DNA from: Solirubrobacteraceae bacterium
GTDB lineage: Bacteria; Actinomycetota; Thermoleophilia; Solirubrobacterales; Solirubrobacteraceae
NCBI GenBank assembly: GCA_023230855.1
Contig: JALNWQ010000021.1
Coordinates: 1 to 59,529, forward strand
Reading direction: 5' to 3'
Length of the DNA stretch: 59,529 bases
The translations under genes and the position numbers were made by a program. How positions within the stretch are numbered: the stretch's first letter is position 1; every line of letters begins with the position of its first letter. The notes under the pieces are model-generated. The model ran no database searches, had not been told where the DNA came from, and was given only the letters and a program-made list of their open reading frames with translations. Positions 8,795 through 18,800 of the stretch are shown piece by piece.

Positions 8795-10320
8795 GCGACG
8801 TTCTCCTTGGGGCTCGATGGGATGGACCTCAGGGCTTTGTGGAACGCGGTCCGCGCGACGGCATGTGCCTTCCACGCGCGCGGATCGACGACGTCAGCGC
8901 TGTGGCGTTCGTCGAGCGCCTCCCTCGCGCGTCGACGGACCTCGTCGCCCCAGGTGCCGCGTAGCGCCTCGCCGCCGTCGTCCGGGGCCTCGTCGGCAAG
9001 TCGCTCGAGCCACTGCGGAAACGCGTGACCGAGCGTCGCCCAGTAGGGCACCTGCCAGGTGTCCGCGACACGCAGGTCGCGCTCGGCGCCGCTGGCGCTC
9101 TGGTACGCCAGGCAGGCATTGCGCAACGCTATGGCGCCTTGCTCGGCGATCTCCCGTAGTCCGCCGACCAGGCCGAGTCGTGCCTCGTCGGCGAGCAGGT
9201 CGGCGCTCAGTGGCAGCGACGCCGACCGCGCCTCGGCGATCTTCGCCTGGTTGACCTCGAGCCCGGCCACGAGTACCTGAGGACGCGGCGCACCGTGTAG
9301 CTCGAGCGTCCTCAGTCCCTGCGCAACGGCACTCCGGGGGCGCTGGTCCACCGTGGAGACCCCGTGCAGCACCGCGTCGGCCGAGCGCCAGATCCGCGTT
9401 CCGGACCGGACCCGGACCAGGCTTGCCGCACCGGTCTGCTGGTCGTACTCGACGGCGTGGAACGGGTCTCCCGTGCCACCATCGATGAGCTTGAGGTGCT
9501 GGTGGATCCGGCAGTGGCGCACCATGCCGTCGTCCGCCGGCAGCAACTCGATCGCCCTTGAGCGCCAGGTCAGTCGGTCGAGCCAGCCGCGCGGCGTCGA
9601 TCCCGCACGGTCGGGGGCCAGATCGGCGGCGACTCCGCCATCGTCAGGCTGCCCGGGCAATGGGCGTTCCCAGGACGGCGCGCCGAACCCGTCGTCGTTC
9701 GCGACGACCGGGCGCGGCGCGGCGGCGTTCGCGACCAGCGTCTCCCACAGGGTCCGTCCCTGGACGAGCACCGACAACGCCTTCGTCCCGGGTGAGTCCG
9801 TGCGGTTGAACGGCTTGGACACCCCACCACCGGGCTGAAAGTGCAGCGTCGTGATCAGCGCTCGCACCGCGGTCCCAGGGTCAAGCGCCGGCGGTACGCC
9901 GTCTACATGGTGATCGAAGAGGGTCGCGTTGTTCCCTGATGCCCAGTCCAGGCGCAACGCCGCGATCGTCGCGGTCTTTGCCGCGTCCTCCGCGACCGTC
10001 TGCTGCAGGAACGGCCGCGTGGCGTCGAAGAGATCGAAGCGATCACGCCACTCGTCGAGGTACCCGACGACGGCGTCGATCACCTCTTCGGGATGCTCGA
10101 GCCACCGGGCGCGTTCATCGTCGGATCGTGGTCCCCGCATCGCGGCTTGGAGGACCGCGATGAGGATGCGCGTGACCGCGACCTCCTCGGGGGCGAAGGT
10201 CAGCGCCAGGCCGCGCAGACTCCGACCACGCCGGAACGCGTCCCGTAGCGATACCTCCTCCGTGCCATCCGGCCCGACCACCGGCAGCCAGGCCCGGTCC
10301 GTCAAATCGAAGCTCATCAT
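8791..10320 (-). CDS. cse1: Cascade large subunit Cse1 (CasA/Cas8e)
   Basis: This 509-residue protein has the usual Cas8e length. The beginning FDLTDRAWLPVVGPDGTEE is typical of the family. Cas8e recognises the PAM and recruits Cas3. Two ATG codons in a row (10320 and 10317) are possible starts; the first overlaps the cas3 stop. The conserved QTVAEDAA and FQPGGGVSKPFNRTDS segments are visible. It sits between cas3 and cse2 in canonical order. Confidence 0.95.
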   Translation of the reverse strand: MMSFDLTDRAWLPVVGPDGTEEVSLRDAFRRGRSLRGLALTFAPEEVAVTRILIAVLQAAMRGPRSDDERARWLEHPEEVIDAVVGYLDEWRDRFDLFDATRPFLQQTVAEDAAKTATIAALRLDWASGNNATLFDHHVDGVPPALDPGTAVRALITTLHFQPGGGVSKPFNRTDSPGTKALSVLVQGRTLWETLVANAAAPRPVVANDDGFGAPSWERPLPGQPDDGGVAADLAPDRAGSTPRGWLDRLTWRSRAIELLPADDGMVRHCRIHQHLKLIDGGTGDPFHAVEYDQQTGAASLVRVRSGTRIWRSADAVLHGVSTVDQRPRSAVAQGLRTLELHGAPRPQVLVAGLEVNQAKIAEARSASLPLSADLLADEARLGLVGGLREIAEQGAIALRNACLAYQSASGAERDLRVADTWQVPYWATLGHAFPQWLERLADEAPDDGGEALRGTWGDEVRRRAREALDERHSADVVDPRAWKAHAVARTAFHKALRSIPSSPKENVA

Positions 10321-13133
10321 CCGTCGTCCTCCACGATCACTCCCAAGTCGGGCTCCAGTCGCAGCGGCAAGCGCACGTCACCGTCCGACGACGAGACGAC
10401 GCGAGCCCGTCCGTCCTCGTCAAGCTCGACCAGCGCGTGATGGCGCAGGGCGGCGTTTGCGGACCACGCGGCAGGCTGCAGCAGCCGCGATCGCCTGGGC
10501 CGACGCCAATCGCGCAACACCGGCTCGACGATGGGCCACTGCGACAACGACAGGCTCCGCGCCAGCAGGTCGCGCGTCTGCGCACGGTCGGGGTCGTAGC
10601 GCGCACGGGGCAGCTCATCGGAGCGCAATACGACGACCGACACCGACGGTCGCTCTTGCCAACGCGTCGTCGCCACGGTGCCGTATCGGTCGCCGGGGCC
10701 ATCCGGACCGCCGAACCGCCTCGGGTCGTCGGGCTCGGGCAAGAGGCGCGACACATCGTTCCATGGCTCGACCGCCTCGTCCGGGCCGGGGAACAGCGCA
10801 CCATGCAACCCATCCGCGGCTTCGGTCTGCTTCCGGGTCTTCTGGGCATCACGCTCCTCGGCGCGCCTCAGCCCGTCAACCTCGGCCTCCGAGACGTTCG
10901 GCTCCAGATCGCCGTACACCGACTCGATCAACGTGTCGAGATCGTCGGGCTCCTTCAGCACCATGCGATCGCGAAGCGCGAGCCGCGTGCGCTGGAGCAC
11001 CGACTCGGCATAGACACGATCGCTCGCCGGCAAGAACGGTCTATCTGCTCGGTCCCCACCGACGTCGACGAGCTCCAGGGTCGCCTTGTCGTGGCTCGAC
11101 GGTCGTGCGCGGTCGTGGCGATGCACCCGTCCCGCGCGCTGGATGAGGAGGTCGATCGGCGCGACGTCGCTGAGCAAGAGATCGAAGTCGAGGTCCAGCG
11201 ATTGCTCGATCACCTGGGTCGCGACGACGATCATCCGGCGCGGACGGACGACGACCGGATCGGACGGAGGTCCAAGACGTGCCAGCAGGCGCGACTCGAT
11301 GGCCGAACGCTCACAGGGGCGCTGGCGTGCGTGAAGCAACAGAAGCTCGACGTCCCGCCCGACACGCTCACGCAGCATCGCGTAGCGCGACTGCGCCGCC
11401 GCGACCGTGTTGCAGACGACGCCGACGCATCCGTCAGTGGCCACCGCCGTCATCAGGCGCGCGGCAACCTGCTCGTCGGCACGGTCCGGGTCGACGTCCA
11501 GGCGGCGCAGGGCGAGCGTGCGCGAGGGACGATCGTCCGTGACCTCCCGCTCGTCGACTCCCCCACGATCGGCGATGGTGATCCGGGGGTACGGTGCGCT
11601 CGGACGTGTCGCGCGTTCGACACCGGATGCACGCCGCGGACGTCGACGCGAGCCCACGACCGGCCGCTCCTCAGCCACCCGCCCGGTGAGTCCGGAACGG
11701 AACGCGCGGGTCAGGGCATCTCGGCGCGCTGCGGGCAACGTCGCCGAGAGCAGCACGACGGTCGCGTCACCTGCTGCCAACCACGCCACGAGGCGCGCGA
11801 GCAACGTCGACGAGTAGGCGTCGTAGGCGTGCACCTCGTCGAGGACCACGACCTTGCCCTGCAGGCCCCAGAGGCGAACGGTGCTGTGGCGCACCCACAT
11901 CGTCGCCAGGAGCGCCTGGTCGATGGTTCCGACGGCGAATGGCGCCAGCAGTCCCCGCTTGGCGGCCGCGAACCACGCCTGCGCGTCCGCATCCGTGTCA
12001 CCACCGGCGTACTCGCCCGACTCCTCGGTATCGGTCCCGGCCGGCCGGATGTCGGACAGCGGGTCGACCAACACGGAGGCCATCCCGTGCAACAGACGGG
12101 GACGGACGTGCGCGTCCGGCCAGAGCCTGGCCAGAAAGGCGGAGGCACGGGCGTGGAGCTGGTCCGCGGTCGCGCGCGTGGGCATCCCCACGTACAGGCC
12201 GCGTGCGCCGTCTTCGAGCGCGCGGCGAACCGCCCACATCGCGGCCTCGGTCTTGCCCGATCCGGTGCGGTCCTCGATGATCAGCAGACGTCCGGTAGCA
12301 CGGTCGGCGACCGCATCGATCACCGCCCGCTGCGTCGCGCGAGGCGGACGAGGGGCGCCGTCCGGAGCCCTAAAGAGCTCGGCGAACGCTTCAGCGTGGG
12401 TGCCTGCGTCCGCCACGGGCGCGAGCGGCGGACGGCACCACGCCGACGGGATGACGGCCGGGATCGCGAGCTCCGTGGAAGCCGGGCGGCTCGACTGGGC
12501 GCTCACCGGAAAGTGGTGGGCGTCAGACGCGATCCAATCGGCGACCGTCACGAAGCCGGCGAGCGCGAGGACGACCGCTGTGGTCGGTTCGGGCGAAGGA
12601 CGACCGGCGATCGTCTCGCGAGCAACGTGCTCCAGCATGGCGTCCTGGTGCGACCGCCACGAGGGCGCGCTGACCAGTACCTCCCCGGCCCGCCGCGCGA
12701 TGTGAGCGTCGCTACGAAGCTGCCCGTGGTGCCCGGAGATCGCTGCGGCCAGTCGACTCGCGACCGAGGGGCCGGTGCCGCGGGCGATCAGCCACCGCCG
12801 GAGGATCGCGCCACCGAGCGCGTCGTGCCGTTCACGTCTGACGTCTGGACCTTGAGCCTCGAGACCGGATGGCACGACGCGCTCGGCGAGACCGGGCACC
12901 AGTCCCTGGAAGGTCGGCGTGATCTTGCCGACGTCATGGACTCCGACGAGGAACGTCGCCCAGGCCCGCGCACCGTCGACGTCCAACCGCAGGTGATCGG
13001 CGATCCAATGGCGCTGACGGTCGACGAGCACCACGTCCCACAGCCGACGCCCGACGGCCAAGGCATCGTCCAGGTGCGCACCGACCGACAGATACTCGTC
13101 GCCACCGCCGGTCTTGGCCCAGAACTCTCCCAT
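10317..13133 (-). CDS. cas3: CRISPR nuclease-helicase Cas3 (HD plus SF2 helicase)
   Basis: This 938-residue protein degrades DNA targeted by Cascade. The N-terminal HD nuclease shows H20, the HD pair in VGVHDVGK (H66-D67), the HH pair in ISGHHGQL (134-135) and VADWIASDAHH. The SF2 helicase has Walker A DRTGSGKT (288-295), DEVH (432-435), LLSATLP (462-468) and motif VI IQRAGRVHRH. The HD domain is fused at the N-terminus, as usual in I-E. It is the first gene of the cas operon, so the cas promoter should lie upstream of 13133. I see no strong ribosome binding site before its ATG. Confidence 0.98.
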   Translation of the reverse strand: MGEFWAKTGGGDEYLSVGAHLDDALAVGRRLWDVVLVDRQRHWIADHLRLDVDGARAWATFLVGVHDVGKITPTFQGLVPGLAERVVPSGLEAQGPDVRRERHDALGGAILRRWLIARGTGPSVASRLAAAISGHHGQLRSDAHIARRAGEVLVSAPSWRSHQDAMLEHVARETIAGRPSPEPTTAVVLALAGFVTVADWIASDAHHFPVSAQSSRPASTELAIPAVIPSAWCRPPLAPVADAGTHAEAFAELFRAPDGAPRPPRATQRAVIDAVADRATGRLLIIEDRTGSGKTEAAMWAVRRALEDGARGLYVGMPTRATADQLHARASAFLARLWPDAHVRPRLLHGMASVLVDPLSDIRPAGTDTEESGEYAGGDTDADAQAWFAAAKRGLLAPFAVGTIDQALLATMWVRHSTVRLWGLQGKVVVLDEVHAYDAYSSTLLARLVAWLAAGDATVVLLSATLPAARRDALTRAFRSGLTGRVAEERPVVGSRRRPRRASGVERATRPSAPYPRITIADRGGVDEREVTDDRPSRTLALRRLDVDPDRADEQVAARLMTAVATDGCVGVVCNTVAAAQSRYAMLRERVGRDVELLLLHARQRPCERSAIESRLLARLGPPSDPVVVRPRRMIVVATQVIEQSLDLDFDLLLSDVAPIDLLIQRAGRVHRHDRARPSSHDKATLELVDVGGDRADRPFLPASDRVYAESVLQRTRLALRDRMVLKEPDDLDTLIESVYGDLEPNVSEAEVDGLRRAEERDAQKTRKQTEAADGLHGALFPGPDEAVEPWNDVSRLLPEPDDPRRFGGPDGPGDRYGTVATTRWQERPSVSVVVLRSDELPRARYDPDRAQTRDLLARSLSLSQWPIVEPVLRDWRRPRRSRLLQPAAWSANAALRHHALVELDEDGRARVVSSSDGDVRLPLRLEPDLGVIVEDDG

Positions 13134-13242
13134 CGCTACACCAGTCGCGACGGCCTTGCGAAATCTGACGGAAGAGTCGTTCGGGATGAGCTGCCCCTCG
13201 GCACGGCCCGCCGACAGGTCCCGTAGAGATGACGAGTGCCCG

Positions 13243-13270
13243 TGAACCCCCGCTGCCGCGGGGAGGGGTC
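13243..13270 (-). repeat. Orphan CRISPR-repeat-like hairpin upstream of cas3
   Basis: Bases 13247-13262 read CCCCGC-TGCC-GCGGGG (allowing one extra flanking C), the same 6-bp stem and 4-nt loop size as the array repeat. Over a 23-base core, 19 positions match the array repeat (ACCCCCGCT, then CGCGGGGAGG after two mismatches). The flanks differ: the crRNA-orientation end is GTTCACG instead of GTGAGCC. No second clear repeat lies within one spacer length. It is oriented as in the array and lies about 110 bp upstream of the cas3 start. Confidence 0.7.
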
Positions 13271-13295
13271 AGGCACCCGCCCGACAACGGTCCAC

Positions 13296-13312
13296 CGCCA
13301 CGTGACGTGGCG
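13296..13312. promoter_or_regulatory. Inverted repeat, candidate cas-operon operator
   Basis: CGCCACG-TGA-CGTGGCG is a perfect 7-3-7 inverted repeat about 165 bp upstream of the cas3 start and 26 bp beyond the orphan CRISPR repeat. Its symmetry and place in the presumed promoter region suggest a protein-binding site or RNA hairpin. No regulator can be named from the sequence. Confidence 0.4.
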
Positions 13313-13473
13313 ACCTGCTCGGCGGCGACCACATCGGCCGGCGCCACGCGGTTGCGTCTGCCTGCTCGCCATGCAGGCCGACGCTCCCACGACCGCCCTG
13401 CAGTGTCAAGTTGTCAGCGGGTGCCTGGACGCCGGCGGCGTCGATCGCCTAGACGTGCCGGCGAGCCGGGCGG

Positions 13474-14451
13474 TCACCCCAGGACCTCCACGACGACGAC
13501 CCCCGTCGTCATGAGCGCCGTCGTCCACACGATCGCGCCGGCGATCGGTCGCAGGTCGAGGCCGAACCGGTGGGCGACGAGGAGGCTGTTGAGGCCGGTG
13601 GGCATCGCCGCCTGCAGCAGCATGCCGCCCGGCAGGTCGAGCACGGTCACCGACACGCCGACGACCATGAGCGGCGCGACGACGAGGCGCAGTCCGAGGA
13701 CGACGCCGAGCGCCGGGCTCCACGCGAGCCCCAGGCGCTCGAAGGCCGACGGCGCGGACGTCGGGGGCGCCCCGTCCGCGTCCACCTCGTCGGGATCCAC
13801 CTCCGCCTCGCTCGCGAGCTGCACCCCGACGACGAAGAACCCGACCGGCAGGATCGCGACGACGATCCCGGTCGCGACGTCGGCCAGGCCGTCCGACGCG
13901 TCCCACGGGATCGCGAGCGCGGCGATCGCCGTCCACAGCAACGGGTTGCGCAGGAACGCCCGCACCCGCGCTCCGGGGCGCGCGTCGTCGCCGTCGGCCG
14001 ACCCGAACGCCGCCCCGATCGCGAACGCGACGGCGAAGAACATCGGGCCGCTGACGAGGCTGTCCCACGCCACCGCCGCGCCCAGCTCGTCGGGGCCGAG
14101 CACCGTCCGCACGAGCGGCAGCCCGTAGTACCCGGTGTTGGCGAGGACGACCGCGAGCACCACCGCGCCGACCGTCCGGCGCGGCAGGCGCAGCGCCCGG
14201 GCGGTGATCCACCACGCGACGACGCCGACGATCCCCAGCACGACGTACGCCAGCCCGATCCCGCCGAGCAGCGCCGCGTCGACCTGCAGCCGCGACACGA
14301 GCACGAAGTACACCGGGGGCAGGACCCAGGCGAGCATGACCTCCATCGTGCGGCGCGACAGCCGCTCCGCCCGCCCCTGCCACCGGATCTCGGCGCCGGC
14401 CCCCATCGCCGCCGCGACGAGCATGACGGCGACGAGCAGCGGCAGGCTCAC
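13474..14451 (-). CDS. AEC-family permease (auxin efflux carrier type)
   Basis: The 325-residue protein from GTG at 14451 is hydrophobic throughout, with about ten membrane segments in two halves around a charged loop (residues 160-230). LANTGYYGLPL in the first half and AMPTGLNSLLVAHRFG in the second are characteristic of AEC transporters. The frame is open far upstream, but the GTG overlaps the acetyltransferase stop (GTGA), which sets the start. It is the last gene of a three-gene operon. Substrate unknown. Confidence 0.85.
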   Translation of the reverse strand: MSLPLLVAVMLVAAAMGAGAEIRWQGRAERLSRRTMEVMLAWVLPPVYFVLVSRLQVDAALLGGIGLAYVVLGIVGVVAWWITARALRLPRRTVGAVVLAVVLANTGYYGLPLVRTVLGPDELGAAVAWDSLVSGPMFFAVAFAIGAAFGSADGDDARPGARVRAFLRNPLLWTAIAALAIPWDASDGLADVATGIVVAILPVGFFVVGVQLASEAEVDPDEVDADGAPPTSAPSAFERLGLAWSPALGVVLGLRLVVAPLMVVGVSVTVLDLPGGMLLQAAMPTGLNSLLVAHRFGLDLRPIAGAIVWTTALMTTGVVVVEVLG

Positions 14452-14960
14452 CCGGGGTCGGCCGCCGACGGGCGGCGCGGCCGGGGCGACGGCGGCACGT
14501 CGCGGACCATCCAGACGTGCGTGATGCCGGCCTCGTCGAACGGCTCGCCCTGCGCCTCGTAGCCCGCGGCGAGGTAGAGCCGCATCGCGTCGACCTGGGC
14601 GGCGAGCCGGAGCTCGTGCGCCCCGATGTCGCGGGCGTAGCGCTCGGCGCGCCGCAGCAGCTCGCGGGCGATCCCGCGGCCGCGGAGGTCGCGCTCGACG
14701 GCGAGCCGGCCGACGCGGACCACCCGGCCCCCGTCGGCCGTCAGCAGCCGGATCGTGCCGACGACGCGACCGTCGTCGTCGACCGCGATGCCGTGGCGGG
14801 CGAGCTCGTCGCGTCCGTCGAGCTCGAGCTCGCGTTCTACGCCCTGCTCGTCGCAGAACACCCGGACGCGCAGGTCCTGCGCGGCGCGCAGGTCCGCGCG
14901 GTCGCGGGCCCACCGCACGACCGCCGGGAGCGGCTCCCGCGGGTCGTCGCTCCCGGTCAT
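14448..14960 (-). CDS. GNAT-family N-acetyltransferase
   Basis: This 170-residue protein has the GNAT acetyl-CoA binding motif RDLRGRGIARELLRRAE and an N-terminal segment RVRVFCDEQGVERELELDG like ElaA-type acetyltransferases. The ATG has GGGAGGA upstream and overlaps the stop of the thioredoxin-like gene (ATGA); its own stop overlaps the permease start. The acyl acceptor cannot be told from sequence. Confidence 0.88.
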   Translation of the reverse strand: MTGSDDPREPLPAVVRWARDRADLRAAQDLRVRVFCDEQGVERELELDGRDELARHGIAVDDDGRVVGTIRLLTADGGRVVRVGRLAVERDLRGRGIARELLRRAERYARDIGAHELRLAAQVDAMRLYLAAGYEAQGEPFDEAGITHVWMVRDVPPSPRPRRPSAADPG

Positions 14961-15664
14961 CGTCCGGTCCTCCCGGTGGTGGTGGCGCCGTCGGGCGCCG
15001 GGGTGGGCGTCGGCGGGGTGGCGGTCGACGGCGTGGCGGTCCCCGTGGTGGTGTCCGACGTGGTGGGGGCGACGCCGACGTACCGGTGCAGGTCGTCCTC
15101 GAGGTCGGCCAGGTCGGCGTACGGCCCGGCCTTGACGTGGACGACGCGACCGCGGGCGTCGAGGAAGATCGTCATCGGCGAGCCGCCGCGCGCGTCCAGG
15201 TCGGTGGCGAGCGTCTGGTCGGTGTCCTCGACGTGCGGGTAGCCGGCGGGCGCTCCCCGGAGGAACGCGGCCCGGCCCGACGGGGTGTCCTCGACGTTGA
15301 GCCCGAGGAACGCGACCGTCGTCCCGTGCGTGGCGAGCGCGCGCCGCAGCACCGGGAACTCGTCGCGGCACGGCCCGCACCACGACCCCCACTTGTTGAT
15401 GACCACCGGTCGTCCGCGCAGCGTGCCGAGCAGGTCGGTGAACCCGGCCCGGTCGAGCTCGAGGATCCGGTCGCCCCGGGCGTACAGGTCACGCAGCACC
15501 GGTGGCGCGTCGGCGAGGCTGCGGCGCAGCTCGGTCGCGTCCGGCGCGTCGTCGGCGACGCCCGGGGTGGGGTCGCTCTGCAGCACGCCGATCGTCAGCG
15601 CGACGAGGACCGCGGCGGTCGCCGTCGCGAGGACCGTCCGGCGCGTGGGTCGACGACGGGGCAC
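14957..15664 (-). CDS. TlpA/ResA-like membrane-anchored thioredoxin-fold protein
   Basis: The 235-residue protein starts with basic residues and a hydrophobic segment (residues 10-27) that acts as signal or anchor. A thioredoxin fold follows with the active site WGSWCGPCRDEF, then a cis-proline region GGSPMTIFLD. The C-terminal 35 residues are rich in Thr and Pro. It likely reduces extracytoplasmic disulfides, for example in cytochrome c maturation, though no cytochrome genes are nearby. The GTG at 15664 is the first sensible start; no good ribosome binding site is visible. It heads the operon with the GNAT and AEC genes. Confidence 0.85.
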   Translation of the reverse strand: MPRRRPTRRTVLATATAAVLVALTIGVLQSDPTPGVADDAPDATELRRSLADAPPVLRDLYARGDRILELDRAGFTDLLGTLRGRPVVINKWGSWCGPCRDEFPVLRRALATHGTTVAFLGLNVEDTPSGRAAFLRGAPAGYPHVEDTDQTLATDLDARGGSPMTIFLDARGRVVHVKAGPYADLADLEDDLHRYVGVAPTTSDTTTGTATPSTATPPTPTPAPDGATTTGRTGR

Positions 15665-15887
15665 GTCCCGAAGGGTGCCAGACGCCGCACGCGGGGTCCC
15701 ACCGGCGGGCGCGTGAGGGTGGACGGGACGAGCGTGACGGCCGTCCCGTCGATGCTCTACAGTCGGGGTTGCCCGCACGGCGTCGACCACGTACCCCTCC
15801 GGTCCTCGTCCGTCGCCTTCGTCACCCGTGCCGTCACCCCGACGGTGCGCCCGGTGGCCTCTCCCGCTCATCGCATTCCCGTAAGGC

Positions 15888-18800
15888 ATGGCGCAACGCC
15901 CGTCCGCCGTGGTCCCCGTGACCGCCATCCCCGATCCCGACGAGATCGACCGGATCGCCGCGTTCACGCGCGAGCCGTTCGTCGTCGACGGCGAGTCCGC
16001 GACCGACGTCCTCGCGCCGGGCACCGTCCGTCGTCACGCGTTCGAGGCCGCGCGCCGCGACCTCGACGCCGGCGCGACCGAGCCGTCGCTGAAGTGGCGC
16101 CGCCGGTGGGCGCTGCTCCTGGGCCTGGACCGGATGCTGCAGGCGGACGTGCCGACGCTCGCCGACGGCACGACGCTCAACCCGCACCAGGTCGACGCGC
16201 TGTCCGGCACGTACGCCGCGCTCCTCGCCGAGGCGCAGCGCCGTGCCGGCGGGGTCGCCGACAGCGACGGCGACGCGCTCGTCCTGTCGTTCGAGGTCGA
16301 CGAGCCGACGATCGACGAGCCCGAGCCCGCCCCGGTGGCGTCGGAGGCGCCCGACGACGGCCCCGACGGGTACGGCGACGACGACGGGCAGGACGACGAC
16401 GCGTGCGACCCGGTCGACGGGGACGGTGGCGACGTCGCCCCGGCCGCGCCGGACGAGGACGACGACGCCGACGAGGAGGACGCGCTCGAGGAGCTCCCCG
16501 AGGTCGAGCCGGAGCCCGAGGCGTCGCTCTACGACGACGAGGCCGACGAGGACGTCGACGAGGACATCGACCAGGCGGCGCTCGAGGACCCCAACGCCCA
16601 CAAGCGGTTCTGGTTCGAGCACGCCACCGGCGCCGGCAAGACGGTCGCCGCGATGGGGTTCGTCGAGGCGACCCGCACCGGCGGCGTCCTCATCCTCACC
16701 CACCGCCGCAACCTCGTCGACCAGTTCATCGACGAGCTCCAGACCCGCGGCTACGGCGAGCGGCTCTGCAAGCCGCTGCTCGGCGAGGCCGCGCCACCGT
16801 CCGGCGACGGCCCGGTGACGATCGAGACGTACCAGTGGTTCGTCCGCAACGCCGGCAACGTCTCCGGCGCCTACACCGTCGTCATCTGCGACGAGGCGCA
16901 CACCGCGCTCGGCGAGAAGACGTCGATGGCGATCCGTCAGTGGACGGGACCGATCTTCATCGGGATGACCGCCACCGGCGCGCTCATCGCCCGGCACGTC
17001 ACCGACCTCTTCCCCACCCAGACCTCGCGGTTCGACCTGGCGCAGGCCGCCCGCCGCGGCGTCATCGCCCCGCTGCGCTGCCTGCGGATCCCGCCCGGTC
17101 CGGGGGTGCGCACGATCGCCAAGGTGCCGTTGCGCAAGGGCGAGGTCGACATGGAGTTCGACCAGGACGAGCTGGCGAAGCTCCTCGACCAGGTCCCGTT
17201 CAACCTCGCGATCGCCGATCTGTACAAGACGCGGTTCCGCAACGCCCCGGGCGTCGTGTACGCCGCCGGGGTCAAGCACGCCTACAACGTCGCCGAGAGC
17301 TTCCGTGAGGCGGGCATCAACGCCGAGGCGGTGAGCGGCGAGACCCCCAAGCGCGAGCTCGCCACGATCCTCGCCCGCTACGACGCCGGCGAGATCGACG
17401 TGCTCGTCAACGCGCAGCTCCTCGCCGAGGGCTGGAACTCGCCGCGCGCCACGGTCTGCATGCACCTGGCGCCGACGGCGTCCAAGCGCATCTACCAGCA
17501 GCGCGTCGGCCGGGTCACCCGTCGTCACCCGGGCAAGGAGGCGGGCGTCGTCGTCGACTTCGTCCACCCCGCCACCCAGCACGACGACCCGGTGGTGACC
17601 CTGCACTCGCTGCTCGACCGCGACGTGTACCGCGGCGGCGCGATCGTCGTCGGCCCGGTCCGTCGCGGCCGCGGCCGACGGGTGAAGGTCGAGCGTCGCG
17701 TCGTCCCGGTGACCCCGGACATCGAGCGGCGCCGTCAGGTGTTCGAGCGCGAGCTGTGGCGGATCGCCGTCGAGCAGCTCGACTGGGGCGAGCAGCGGGT
17801 GTGGGCCGCGCTCGCGGGCGCGAAGGCGTCGCCGACGAACTGGCGTCGCGGCCGCGCGATGCTGAACTTCGACCGCTCCGGCGAGCTGCGTCGGCAGTTC
17901 CTCGTCACCGCGCTGGAGCGCAACCGCAACCCGCAGCTGCGGATCCGCGCGGTCCAGGAGATCTCGCTGCTCAAGGACGCCGAGCCGTTCGACACCGCGG
18001 TCGACCAGGTCGGTCAGTGGCCGCGCGACGAGCGACGCGAGGCGTCGCGGATCCTCCTGCAGGCGCTCGCGGACGGCCGGATCGGTCGGCGCGACCAGGC
18101 GACCGCGTGGATCTGGCGACTGGCGTCGTGGACGCGCGACATCCACGAGGAGTACGCCGCCCAGCGCTGGCCGGCGACGAAGCACCTGCTCGGGCTGCTC
18201 GTCAACTCGTCGGGCGCCGCGCACGCCCGCAACGCCCGTCGCGTCGTGCACGCCGCGCGGCAGCACGACCGTCGACTGCAGGCCGCGCTGCTCGCCGCCG
18301 CGGTGGCGCACACGCCCGAGGCGGAGGAGGTGCTGCGCGAGGCGCGCACCCGCCTGGCCCGCAAGCCGGGGGCGTTGAGCCGGGACCTGCTGAAGGACTT
18401 CCCCAAGGGCAAGCGCCGCAAGAAGCGCGGTCGCAAGAAGAAGGGCGCGGGCGATCCCGACGCCACGGCGTCCCCGGACGCGACGGCCGCCGGCGGCTCC
18501 ACCGGCGGCGGGGCGACCGGGGACGACGCGCAGGCCCAGGGCGACGCCGGCGGGAACGGCGGCGGCCGCAGCCGCTCGCGGCGCAACCGCTCCCGCAACC
18601 GCCGCCGCCGCAACGCCCAGGCCAACGGCCAGGCCACGACCGACGCCCAGGCTCCCGCCGGCGACGCCACCGCCACCGCCACCGAAGCGAGCCCCGACGA
18701 CGCGGGGCGCGACGGCGCCGCCACGGCGCCCGCGACCGGCGCCGACGCCGCGGCGTCCGACGCCCAGGCCCGGGCCGAGCAGGCCGCCCGCGACGCCGAC

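Larger units (their letters stand above)
13134..13473. other. Intergenic region upstream of cas3
   Basis: This 340-bp stretch lies between the cas3 start and the AEC permease stop. I see no convincing gene in it. It holds the lone CRISPR-repeat-like hairpin, the 7-3-7 inverted repeat (both listed separately) and, on the minus strand, a TTGACA at 13409-13404 without a clear -10 box. It should contain the cas operon promoter and the end of the permease operon transcript. Confidence 0.6.

Noticed and set aside
13404..13409. TTGACA on the minus strand as the cas promoter
   Set aside because: No TANNNT box at 16-19 bp; a single -35 match is too weak for a call.
13136..13514. Small open frames upstream of cas3 (minus 13136-13390, plus 13236-13514)
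   Set aside because: No ribosome site, no recognisable product, and high GC leaves frames open by chance.
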